Position numbers and translations under genes: made by a program. From positions 2,792,501 to 2,856,500 of the forward strand of contig CM069880.1 of NCBI GenBank assembly GCA_036172665.1: DNA of 64,000 nt, written 5' to 3'. The notes below the pieces were generated by a model that was not told where the DNA came from, did not search any database, and worked only from the letters and a program-made list of their open reading frames with translations. Every line of letters starts with the position of its first letter. The first letter of the stretch is position 1. Shown here piece by piece: positions 1-10,578 of the stretch. The stretch comes from Prosopocoilus inquinatus (Eukaryota; Arthropoda; Insecta; Coleoptera; Lucanidae).

Positions 1-1110
1 GTCCAAAAACTTCGTATCTCACATCAGAATTACTAGAGTCCATCGAAACGTCAAATAACATGATAGATGAGTAAGGATCGATTAGATACATCACAGGAAC
101 AACGCTAATGCGTGTTGTTTCGTTTAAAACTATTTCCAGCTTCTGCTGCGTCCGAAAATTTCGTATCTCACATCAGAGTTACTGGAGTCCATCGAAACTT
201 CAAATAACATAGTAGATAAGTAAGGATCGATTAGAAACATCACAGGAACAACGCTAATGCATGTTGTTTCGTTTAAAACTATTTCTAGCTTCAGCTGCGT
301 CCGAGAACTTCGTAACTCACATCAAAGTTACTGGAGTCCATCGAAACGCCAAATGACATGACAGATGAGTAAGGATCGATTAGATACATCACAGGAACAA
401 CGCTAATACTTGTTGTTTCGTTTAAAACTATTTCTAGCTTCAGCTGCGTCCGAGAACTTCGTATCGCACATCAAAGTTACTGGAGTCCATCGAAACGTCA
501 AATAACATAGTAGATAAGTAAGGATCGCTTAGATACATCACAGGAACAACGTTAATACGTGTTGTTTCGTTCAAAACTATTTCCAGATTCTGCTGCGTCC
601 GAAAACTTTGTATCTCACATCAGAGTTACTGGAGTCCATCCAAACGTCAAATAACATGATAGATGAGTAAGGATCGATTAGATACATCACAGGAACAACG
701 CTAATACGTGTTGTTTCGTTTAAAACTATTTCTAGCTTCAGCTGCGTCCGAGAACTTTGTATCTCACATCAGAGTTACTGGAGTCCATCCAAACGTCAAA
801 TAACATGTTAGATAAGTAAGGATCGTTTAGATACATCACAGGAACAACGCTAATACGTGTTGTTTGGTTCAAAACTAATTCCAGCTTCTGCTGTGTCCGA
901 GAACTTTGTATCTAACATCAGAGTTACTGGAGTCCGACCAAACGTCAAATAACATGATAGATGAGTAAGGATCGATTAGATACATCACAGGAACAACGCT
1001 AATATATGTTGTTTCGTTTAAAACTATTTCCAGCTGCTGCTGCGTCCGAAAATTTCGTATCTCACATTAGAGTTACTGGAGTCCATCGAAACGTCAAATA
1101 TAGTAGCTAA
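1..1110. repeat. left-edge segment duplicated at 53,967-55,076
   Basis: Bases 1 to about 1,110 align without a length change to 53,967-55,076 (offset 53,966). Shared rare variants include CCAAAAACTTCG with AGAATTACTAGAG at the start, GACATGACAG (354 and 54,320), GTCCGACCAAACG (about 932 and 54,898) and the 3-bp deletion CAAATATAG (1,096 and 55,062). The match breaks just downstream, where the left copy reads AACGCAAGTACG and the right copy reads AACGCTAATATG. The left end may continue outside the window. Confidence 0.88.
75..223. repeat. first complete satellite monomer, reference unit
   Basis: This is the first whole 149-bp unit in the GGATCG register and serves as the reference for monomer coordinates. 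It holds a short dyad, AACAAC at monomer positions 24-29 and GTTGTT at 40-45, separated by 10 bp that include the variable site at positions 36-39. The same dyad is kept in nearly every monomer I read. The palindrome ATCGAT at positions 3-8 is also usual, but becomes ATCGTT in the monomer following each GTTAGATAAG variant. Confidence 0.95.
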
Positions 1111-1375
1111 GTAAGGATCGATTAGATACATCACAGGAACAACGCAAGTACGTGTTGTTTCGTTCAAAACTATTTCCAGCTTCTGCTGCGTCCAAAAACT
1201 TTGTATCTCACATCAGAGTTACTGGAGTCCATCCAAACGTAAAATAACATGATAGATGAGTAAGGATCGATTAGATACATCACAGGAACATCGCTAATGC
1301 GTGTTGTTTCGTTTAAAATTATTTCCAGCTTCTGCTGCGTCCGAAAACGTCGTATCTCACATGAGAGTTACTGGA

Positions 1376-1560
1376 GTCCATCGAAACGTCCAATAACATG
1401 ATAGATAAGTAAGGATCGATTAGATACAGCACAGGAACAACGCTAATACGTGTTGTTTCGTTTAAAACTATTTCCAGCTCCTGCTGCGTTAAAAACTTTG
1501 TATCTCACATCAGACTTACTGGAGTCCATCCAAACGTCAAATAACATGTTAGATAAGTAA
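1376..1560. repeat. short block shared with 50,727 onward
   Basis: The rare variant ACGTCCAATAACATG occurs at about 1,386 and 50,736, followed in both places by the GATACAGCAC monomer and then the CTCCTGCTGCG / CAGACTTACTGG / CATGTTAGATAAG monomer. The offset is about 49,350 bp. The left copy has its own 1-bp loss at TGCGTTAAAAAC (near 1,488). This is a small piece of the left-flank versus right-flank similarity. Confidence 0.7.
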
Positions 1561-2204
1561 GGATCGTTTAGATACATCACAGGAACAACGTTTATACGTG
1601 TTGTTTCGTTCAAAACTATTTCCAGCTTCAGCTGCGTCCGAGAACTTCGTATCTCACATCAAAGTTACTGGAGTCCATCGAAACGTCAAATAACATAGTA
1701 GATAAGTAAGGATCGCTTAGATACATCACAGGAGCAACGTTAATACTTGTTGTTTCGTTCAAAACTATTTCCAGCTTCTGCTGCGTCCGAAAACTTTGTA
1801 TCTCACATCAGAGTTACTGGAGTCCATCCAAACGTCAAACAACATGATAGATGAGTAAGGATCGATTAGATACATCACAGGAACAACGCTAATATGTGTT
1901 GTTTCGTTTAAAACTATCTCCAGCTGCTGCTGCGTCCGTAAACTTTGTATCTCACATCAGAGTTACTGGAGTCCATCCAAACGTCAAATAACTTGATAGA
2001 TGAGTAAGTATCGATTAGATACATCACAGGAACAACGCTAATTCGTGTTGTTTCGTTTAAAACTATTTCCAGCTTCTGCTGCGTCCGAAAATTTCGTATC
2101 TCACATCCAAGTTACTGGAGTCCATCGAAACGCCACATAACATGATAGATGAGTAAGGATCTATTAGATACATCACAGGAACAACGCTAATGCGTGTTGT
2201 TTCG

Positions 2205-3310
2205 TTTAAAACTATTTCCAGCTTCTGCTGCGTCCGAGAACTTCGTATCTCACATCAGGGTTACTGGAGTCCATCCAAACGTCAAATAACATGATAGATA
2301 AGTAAGGATCGATTAGATACATCACAGGAACAATGCTAATGCGTGTTGTTTCGTTTAGAACTATTTCTAGCTTCTGCTGCGTCCGAGAACTTCGTATCTC
2401 ACATCAGGGTTACTGGAGTCCATCCAAACGTCAAATAACATGATAGATAAGTAAGGATCGATTTGATAGATCACAGGAACAACGCTAATGCGTGTTGTTT
2501 CGTTTAAAACTATTTCCAGCTTCTGCTGCGTCCGAGAACTTCTTATCTCACATCAAAGTTACTGGAGTCCATCGAAACGCCAAATAACATGATAGATGAG
2601 TAAGGATCGATTAGATACATCACAGGAACAACGCTAATGGGTGTTGTTTCGTTTAAAACTATTTCCAGCTTCTGCTGCGTCCGAGAACTTCGTATCCCAC
2701 ATCAGGGTTACTGGAGTCCATCCAAACGTCAAATAACATGATATATAAGTAAGGATCGATTAGATACATCACAAGAACAACGCTAATGCGTGTTGTTTCG
2801 TTTAAAACTGTTTCTAGCTTCAGCTGCGTCCGAGAACTTCGTAACTCACATCAAAGTTACTGGAGTCCATCGAAACGCCAAATAACATGATAGATGAGTA
2901 AGGATCGATTAGATACAACACAGGAACAACGCTAATACGTGTTGTTTCGTTTAAAACTATTTCTAGCTTCAGCTGCGTCCGAGAACTTCGTATCTCACAT
3001 CAAAGTTACTGGAGTCCATCGAAACGTCAAATAACATAGTAGATAAGTAAGGATCGCTTAGATATATCACAGGAGCAACGTTAATACTTGTTGTTTCGTT
3101 CAAAACTATTTCCAGCTTCTGCTGCGTCCGAAAACTTTGTATCTCACATCAGAGTTACTGGAGTCCATCCAAACGTCAAACAACATGATAGATGAGTAAG
3201 GATCGATTAGATACATCATCGGAACAACGCTAATACGTGTTGTTTCGTTTAAAACTATTTCTAGCTTCAGCTGCGTTCGAGAACTTCGTATCTCACATCA
3301 AAGTTACTGG
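2205..3310. repeat. left-flank HOR segment, copy 1 (18-monomer spacing)
   Basis: The segment matches about 5,104-6,209 at an offset of 2,899 bp. That equals 18 monomers (2,682) plus the 217-bp net gain from the insertion at 3,657-3,860 with its target duplication. Shared markers are GAACTTCTTATCTC (2,536 and 5,435), GCTAATGGG (2,632 and 5,531), GATATATAAG, GGATCGCTTAG and CAAACAACATG. A third copy lies at about 51,722-52,655 (offset 49,351 from 2,371 onward) and shares GATACAACACA and ATACATCATCGG with this one. Confidence 0.85.
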
Positions 3311-3643
3311 AGTCCATCGAAACGCCAAGTAATATGATAGATGAGTAAGGATCGATTAGATACATCACAGGAACAACGCTAATACGTGTTGTTTCGTTCA
3401 AAACTAATTCCAGCTTCTGCTGTGTCCGAGAACTTTGTATCTCACATCAGAGTTACTGGAGTCCGTCCAAACGTCAAATAACATGATAGATGAGTAAGGA
3501 TCGATTAGATACATCACAGGAACAACGCTAATATGTGTTGTTTCGTTTAAAACTATTTCCAGCTGCTGCTGCGTCCGAAAATTTCGTATCTCACATTAGA
3601 GTTACTGGAGTCCATCGAAACGTCAAATAACATAGTAGCTAAG

Positions 3644-3656
3644 TAAGGATCGATTA
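3644..3656. repeat. 13-bp target-site duplication, left copy
   Basis: TAAGGATCGATTA is the last satellite sequence before the foreign insertion and is repeated exactly at 3,861-3,873. The GGATCG register runs 3,498, 3,647, then resumes at 3,864 and 4,013, so no satellite bases are lost and exactly these 13 bp are doubled. That is what a staggered-cut insertion leaves. The last base (A at 3,656) also pairs within the 71-bp arm, so the boundary is ambiguous by one base. Confidence 0.8.
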
Positions 3657-3726
3657 TAAATAGTGAGAAAACCCCTCGACCACATTAATTCACTGAAAGC
3701 GAATACGTATTTCGGTAACGAAGTTA
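3656..3726 (+). repeat. left arm of perfect 71-bp inverted repeat
   Basis: Bases 3,656-3,726 are the exact reverse complement of 3,753-3,823. The arm starts ATAAATAGTGAG and ends GGTAACGAAGTTA. It has no resemblance to the 149-bp monomer. Pairing stops outside the arm (T at 3,655 faces T at 3,824) and inside it (G at 3,727 faces G at 3,752). Confidence 0.95.
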
Positions 3727-3860
3727 GAATATCAGTTTAGCGCTGAAGATGGTAACTTCGTTACCGAAATACGTATTCGCTTTCAGTGAATTAATGTGGT
3801 CGAGGGGTTTTCTCACTATTTATTTGGATTACAGCCACAGGTTTTGTGTTGCCTTGTGAT
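3657..3860. mobile_element. 204-bp non-satellite insertion with fold-back hairpin, possible MITE-like element
   Basis: This is the only clearly foreign DNA in the window. It consists of a perfect 71-bp inverted repeat, a 26-bp spacer (3,727-3,752) and a 37-bp unpaired tail (3,824-3,860, starting TTGGATTACAGCCACAGG and ending TTGTGAT). A 13-bp exact satellite duplication flanks it. The spacer can fold weakly itself (ATCAG near 3,731 against CTGA and GAT near 3,743). No protein-coding frame, poly-A tail or recognisable Pol III A/B boxes are visible. It could be a non-autonomous fold-back or MITE-like element, a snap-back copy made during break repair, or a retroposed hairpin RNA. The 13-bp duplication is longer than the 2-10 bp usual for cut-and-paste transposons, and a one-sided tail is not normal for a MITE, so the class is open. 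Confidence 0.75.
3753..3823 (-). repeat. right arm of perfect 71-bp inverted repeat
   Basis: This is the exact reverse complement of 3,656-3,726, starting TAACTTCGTTACC and ending CTCACTATTTAT. Full identity over 71 bp implies recent formation, ongoing correction between arms, or a sequencing or assembly fold-back. The asymmetric spacer and clean target duplication argue against a pure read artefact. Confidence 0.95.
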
Positions 3861-3873
3861 TAAGGATCGATTA
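3861..3873. repeat. 13-bp target-site duplication, right copy
   Basis: TAAGGATCGATTA repeats 3,644-3,656 exactly, after which the satellite continues in register with the GTTCAAAAC / CCGTAAACTTT monomer normally found at this place in the cassette. Confidence 0.8.
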
Positions 3874-5103
3874 GATACATCACAGGAACAACGCTAATAC
3901 GTGTTGTTTCGTTCAAAACTATTTCCAGCTTCTGCTGCGTCCGTAAACTTTCTATCTCACATCAGAGTTACTGGAGTCAATCCAAACGTCAAATAACTTG
4001 ATAGATGAGTAAGGATCGATTAGATACATCACAGGAACAACGCTAATACGTGTTGTTTCGTTTAAAACTATTTCTAGCTTCAGCTGCGTCCGAGAACTTC
4101 GTATCTCACATCAAAGTTACTGGAGTCCATCGAAACGCCAAGTAATATGATAGATGAGTAAGGATCGATTAGATACATCACAGGAACAACGCTAATGCGT
4201 GTTGTTTCGTTTAAAACTATTTCCAGCTTCTGCTGCGTCCGAAAATTTCGTATCTCACATCAAAGTTACTGGAGTCCATCCGAACGTCAAATAACATGAT
4301 AGATAAGTAAGGATCGATTTGATACATCACAGGAACAACGCTAATGCGTGTTGTTTCGTTTAAAACTATTTCCAGCTTCTGCTGCGTCCGAGAACTTCTT
4401 ATCTCACATCAAAGTTACTGGAGTCCATCCAAACGTCAAATAACATGATATATAAGTAAGGATCGATTAGATACATCACAGGAACAACGCTAATGCGTGT
4501 TGTTTCGTTTAAAACTATTTCTAGCTTCAGCTGCGTCCGAGAACTTCGTAACTCACATCAAAGTTACTGGAGTCCATCGATACGCCAAATAACATGATAG
4601 ATGAGTAAGGATCGATTAGATACAACACAGGAACAACGCTAATACGTGTTGTTTCGTTTAAAACTATTTCTAGCTTCAGCTGCGTCCGAGAACATCTTAT
4701 CTCACGTCAAAGTTACTGGAGTCCATCGAAACGTCAAATAACATAGTAGATAAGTAAGGATCGCTTAGATACATCACAGGAACAACGTTAATACTTGTTG
4801 TTTCGTTCAAAACTATTTCCAGCTTCTGCTGCGTCCGAAAACTTTGTATCTCACATCAGAGTTACTGGAGTCCATCCAAACGTCAAATAACATGTTAGAT
4901 AAGTAAGGATCGTTTAGATACATCACAGGAACAACGCTAATACGTGTTGTTTCGTTCAAAACTAATTCCAGCTTCTGCTGTGTCCGAGAACTTTGTATCT
5001 CACATCAGAGTTACTGGAGTCCGTCCAAACGTCAAATAACATGATAGATGAGTAAGGATCGATTAGATACATCACAGGAACAACGCTAATATGTGTTGTT
5101 TTG

Positions 5104-6209
5104 TTTAAAACTATTTCCAGCTTCTGCTGCGTCCGAGAACTTCGTATCTCACATCAGGGTTACTGGAGTCCATCCAAACGTCAAATAACATGATAGATAA
5201 GTAAGGGTCGATTAGATACATCACAGGAACAACGCTAATGCGTGTTGTTTCGTTTAGAACTATTTCTAGCTTCTGCTGCGTCCGAGAACTTCGTATCTCA
5301 CATCAGGGTTACTGGAGTCCATCCAAACGTCAAATAACATGATAGATAAGTAAGGATCGATTAGATACATCACAGGAACAACGCTAATGCGTGTTGTTTC
5401 GTTTAAAACTATTTCCAGCTTCTGCTGCGTCCGAGAACTTCTTATCTCACATCAAAGTTACTGGAGTCCATCGAAACGCCAAATAACATGATAGATGAGT
5501 AAGGATCGATTAGATACATCACAGGAACAACGCTAATGGGTGTTGTTTCGTTTAAAACTATTTCCAGCTTCTGCTGCGTCCGAGAACTTCGTATCTCACA
5601 TCAGGGTTACTGGAGTCCATCCAAACGTCAAATAACATGATATATAAGTAAGGATCGATTAGATACATCACAGGAACAACGCTAATGCGTGTTGTTTCGT
5701 TTAAAACTATTTCTAGCTTCAGCTGCGTCCGAGAACTTCGTAACTCACATCAAAGTTACTGGAGTCCATCGAAACGCCAAATAACATGATAGATGAGTAA
5801 GGATCGATTAGATACATCACAGGAACAACGCTAATACGTGTTGTTTCGTTTAAAACTATTTCTAGCTTCAGCTGCGTCCGAGAACTTCGTATCTCACATC
5901 AAAGTTACTGGAGTCCATCGAAACGTCAAATAACATAGTAGATAAGTAAGGATCGCTTAGATACATCACAGGAACAACGTTAATACTTGTTGTTTCGTTC
6001 AAAACTATTTCCAGCTTCTGCTGCGTCCGAAAACTTTGTATCTCACATCAGAGTTACTGGAGTCCATCCAAACGTCAAACAACATGATAGATGAGTAAGG
6101 ATCGATTAGATACATAATAGGAACAACGCTAATATGTGTTGTTTCGTTTAAAACTATTTCCAGCTTCAGCTGCGTCCGAGAACTTCGTATCTCACATCAA
6201 AGTTACTGG
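5104..6209. repeat. left-flank HOR segment, copy 2 (18-monomer spacing)
   Basis: This is the second copy of the block at 2,205-3,310 and lacks its own foreign insertion. Beyond about 6,209 the sequences part: the copy at 3,330 has CAAGTAATATG and this one CAAATAACATGATTG. Differences inside are mostly single bases. Confidence 0.82.
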
Positions 6210-6363
6210 AGTCCATCGAAACGCCAAATAACATGATTGATGAGTAAGGATCGATTAGATACATCACAGGAACAACGCTAATTCGTGTTGTTTCGTTCAA
6301 AACTGTTTCCAGCTTCTGCTGTGTCCGAAAACTTCGTATCTCACATCAGAGTTACTGGAGTCC

Positions 6364-9300
6364 GTTGAAACGTCAAATAACATTGTAGATAAGTAGGGAT
6401 CGATTAGATACAGCACAGGAACAACGCTAATACGTGTTGTTTCGTTTAAAACTATTTCCAGCTCCTGCTGCTTCCAAGAACTTTTTATCTCACATCAGAC
6501 TTACTGGAGTCCATCCAAACGTCAAATAACATGTTAGATAAGTAAGGATCGTTTAGATACATCACAGGAACAACGCTAATACGTGTTGTTTCGTTCAAAA
6601 CTAATTCCAGCTTCTGCTGTGTCCGAGAACTTTGTATCTCACATCAGAGTTACTGGAGTCCGTCCAAACGTCAAATAACATGATAGATGAGTAAGGATCG
6701 ATTAGATACATCACAGGAACAACGCTAATATGTGTTGTTTCGTTTAAAACTATTTCCAGCTGCTGCTGCGTCCGAAAATTTCGTATCTCACATTAGAGTT
6801 ACTGGAGTCCATCGAAACGTCAAATAACATGATAGATGAGTAAGGATCGATTAGATACATCAAAGGAACAACGCTAATGCGTGTTGTTTCGTTCAAAACA
6901 ATTTCCAGGTTCTGCTGCGTCCGAGAACTTTGTTTCTCGCATCAGAGTTACTGGAGTCCATCCAAACTTCAAATAACATGTTAGATAAGTAAGGATCGTT
7001 TAGATACATCACAGGAACAACGCTAATACGTGTTGTTTCGTTCAAAACTATTTCCAGCTTCTGCTTCGTCCGAGAACTTTGTATCTCACATCAGAATTAC
7101 TAGAGTCCATCGAAACATCAAATAACATGATAGATGAGTAAGGATCGATTAGATACATCACAGGAACAACGCTAATGCGTGTTGTTTCGCTTAAAACTAT
7201 TTCCAGCTTCTGCTGCGTCCGAAAATTTCGTATCTCACATCAGAGTTACTGGAGTCCATCGAAACTTCAAATAACATAGTAGATAAGTAAGGATCGATTA
7301 GATACATCACACGAACAACGCTAATACGTGTTGTTTCGTTCAAAACTATTTCCAGGTTCTGCTGCGTCCCAGAACTTTGATTCTCACATCAGAGTTACTG
7401 GAGTCCATCCAAACGTAAAATAACATGATAAATGAGTTAGGATCGATTACATACATCACAGGAACAACGCTAATACGTGTTGTTTCGTTTAAAACTATTT
7501 CCAGTTTCTGCTGCGTCCGAAAAAGTCGTATCTCACATCAGAGTTACTGGAGTCCATCCAAACGTCAAGTAACATGATAGATGAGTAAGGATCGATTAGA
7601 TACATCACAGGAACAACGCTAATGCGTGTTGTTTCGTTTAAAACTATTTCCAGCTTCAACTGCGTCTGAGAACTTCGTATCTCACATCAAAGTTACTGGA
7701 GTCCATCGAAACGCCAAATAACATGATAGATGAGTAAGGATCGATTAGATACATCACAGGAACAACGCTAATTCGTGTTGTTTCGTTCAAAACTGTTTCC
7801 AGCTTCTGCTGCGTCCGAAAACTTCGTATCTCACATCAGAGTTACTGGAGTCCGTTGAAACGTCAAATAACATTGTAGATAAGTAGGAATCGATTAGATA
7901 GAGCACAGGAACAACGCCAATACGTGTTGTTTCGTTTAAAACTATTTCCAGCTCCTGCTGCGTCCAAAAACTTTGTATCTCACATCAGACTTACTGGAGT
8001 CCATCCAAACGTCAAATAACATGTTAGATAAGTAAGGATCGTTTAGATACATCACAGGAACAACGCTAATACGAGTTGTTTCGTTCAAAACTAATTCCAG
8101 CTTCTGCTGTGTCCGAGTACTTTGTATCTCACATCAGAGTTACTGTAGTCCGTCCAAACGTCAAATAACATGATAGATGAGTAAGGATCGATTAGATACA
8201 TCACAGGAACAACGCTAATATGTGTTGTTTCGTTTAAAACTATTTCCAGCGGCTGCTGCGTCCGAAAATTTCGTATCTCACATTAGAGTTACTGGAGTCC
8301 ATCGAACCGTCAAATAACATAGTAGCTAAGTAAGGATCGATTAGATACATCACAGGAACAACGCTAATACGTTTTGTTTCGTTTAAAACTATTTCCAGCT
8401 CCTGCTGCGCCCAGAAACTTTGTATCTCACATCAGACTTACTGGAGTCCATCCAAACGTCAAATAACATGTTAGATAAGTAAGGATCGTTTAGATACATC
8501 ACAGGAACAACGCTAATACGTGTTGTTTCGTTCAAAACTATTTCCAGCTTCTGCTGCGTCCGAGAACTTTGTATCTCACATCAGAGTTACTGGAGTCCGT
8601 CCAAAAGTCAAATAACATGATAGATGAGTAAGGATCGATTAGATACATCACAGGAACAACGCTAATATGTGTTGTTTCGTTTAAAACTATTTCCAGCTGC
8701 TGCTGCGTCCGAAAATTTCGTATCTCACATTAGAGTTACTGGAGTCCATCGAAACGTCAAATAACATAGTAGCTAAGTAAGGATCGATTAGATACATCAC
8801 AGGAACAACGCTAATACGTGTTGTTTCGTTCAAAACTATTTCCAGCTTCTGCTGCGTCCGTAAACTTTGTATCTCACATCAGAGTTACTGGAGTCCATCC
8901 AAACGTCAAATAACTTGATAGATGAGTAAGGATCGATTAGATACATCACAGGAACAACGCTAATAAGTGTTGTTTCGTTTAAAACTATTTCTAGCTTCAG
9001 CTGCGTCCTAGAACTTCGTATCTCACATCAAAGTTACTGGAGTCCATCGAAACGCCAAGTAACATGATAGATGAGTAAGGATCGATTAGATACATCACAG
9101 GAACAACGCTAATGCGTGTTGTTTCGTTTAAAACTATTTCCAGCTTCTGCCGCGTCCGAAAATTTCGTATCTCACATCCAAGTTACTGGAGTCCATCGAA
9201 ACGCCACATAACATGATAGATGAGTAAGGATCGATTAGATACATCACAGGAACAACGCTAATGCGTGTTGTTTCGTTTAAAACTATTTCCAGCTTCTGCT

Positions 9301-10103
9301 GCGTCCGAGAACTTCGTATCTCACATCAGGGTTACTGGAGTCCATCCAAACGTCAAATAACATGATAGATAAGTAAGGATCGATTAGATACATCACAGGA
9401 ACAACGCTAATGCGTGTTGTTTCGTTTAAAACTATTTCCAGCTTCTGCTGCGTCCGAGAACTTCGTATCTCACATCAAAGTTACTGGAGTCCATCGAAAC
9501 GCCAAATAACATGATAGATGAGTAAGGATCGATTAGATACATCACAGGAACAACGCTAATACGTGTTGTTTCGTTTAAAACTATTTCTAGCTTCAGCTGC
9601 GTCCGAGATCTTCGTATCTCACATCAAAGTTACTGGAGTCCATCGAAACGTCAAATAACATAGTAGATAAGTAAGGATCGCTTAGATACATCACAGGAAC
9701 AACGCTAATGCGTGTTGTTTCGTTCAAAACTATTTCCAGCTTCTGCTGCGTCCGAAAACTTTGTATCTCACATCAGAGTTACTGGAGTCCATCGAAACGT
9801 CAAATAACATGATAGATGAGTAAGGATCGATTAGATACATCACAGGAACAACGCTAATGCGTGTTGTTTCGTTTAAAACTATTTCCAGCTTCAGCTGCGT
9901 CCGAGAACTTCGTATCTCACATCAAAGTTACTGGAGTCCATCGAAACGCCAAATAACATGATAGATGAGTAAGGATCGATTAGATACATCACAGGAACAA
10001 CGCTAATTCGTGTTGTTTCGTTCAAAACTGTTTCCAGCTTCTGCTGTGCCCGAAAACTTCGTATCTCACATCAGAGTTACTGGAGTCCGTTGAAACGTCA
10101 AAT
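6364..10103. repeat. GTTGAAACG-marked HOR series with 10- and 15-monomer spacing
   Basis: The rare marker TCCGTTGAAACG with CATTGTAGATAAGTAGG occurs with its GTTG at 6,364, 7,854 and 10,089. The spacings are 1,490 bp (exactly 10 monomers) and 2,235 bp (exactly 15 monomers). A block of about 7,700-8,560 matches 9,935-10,795 in monomer order, including GAACCGTCAAATAAC and AATACGTTTTG. One more copy of the marker lies at 52,965 in the right flank, consistent with a common ancestral layout. Confidence 0.83.
8361..9066. repeat. representative five-monomer cassette recurring through the array
   Basis: Five subfamilies follow in fixed order. (1) CTCCTGCTGCG with CAGACTTACTGG and CATGTTAGATAAG. (2) A unit starting GGATCGTTTAG with GTTCAAAAC and GTCCGTCC. 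(3) AATATGTG with GCTGCTGCTGCG, CATTAGAG and AGTAGCTAAG. (4) GTTCAAAAC with CCGTAAACTTTG and AACTTGATAG. (5) TCTAGCTTCAGCTGC with ATCAAAGTTACTGG and CGCCAAGTAA. The whole or most of this order is also seen near 3,400-4,150 (where the foreign insertion splits units 3 and 4), 13,000-13,560, 49,980-50,660 and 53,041-53,730. It appears to be the basic HOR building block. Confidence 0.75.
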
Positions 10104-10578
10104 AACATTGTAGATAAGTAGGGATCGATTAGATACAGCACAGGAACAACGCCAATACGTGTTGTTTCGTTTAAAACTATTTTAAGCTCCTGCTGCGTCC
10201 AAAAACTTTGTATGTCACATCAGACTTACTGGAGTCCATCCAAACGTCAAATAACATGTTAGATAAGTAAGGATCGTTTAGATACATCACAGGAACAACG
10301 CTAATACGAGTTGTTTCGTTCAAAACTAATTCCAGCTTCTGCTGTGTCCGAGAACTTTGTATCTCACATCAGAATTACTGGAGTCCGTCCAAACGTCAAA
10401 TAACATGATAGATGAGTAAGGATCGATTAGATACATCACAGGAACAACGCTAATATGTGTTGTTTCGTTTAAAACTATTTCCAGCTGCTGCTGCGTCCGA
10501 AAATTTCGTATCTCACATTAGAGTTACTGGAGTCCATCGAACCGTCAAATAACATAGTAGCTAAGTAAGGATCGATTA

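Noticed and set aside
75..223. CENP-B box in the monomer
   Set aside because: TTCGTTTAAAAC at monomer positions 45-56 matches the TTCGNNNNA half of the vertebrate CENP-B box, but the required CGGG is missing (CTAT is found instead) in every monomer I read.
3657..3860. Rho-independent terminator or bacterial regulatory hairpin
   Set aside because: The stem is far too long (71 bp), has no T-run at the right place, and lies in a eukaryotic-type satellite with no gene nearby.
3657..3860. tRNA gene or tRNA-derived SINE
   Set aside because: GGTCGAGGGG in the right arm vaguely recalls a B box, but no A box, cloverleaf or poly-A/T end can be drawn.
3657..3860. Viral hairpin terminus
   Set aside because: A long palindrome alone is not enough; no viral coding sequence or characteristic terminal motif is present around it.
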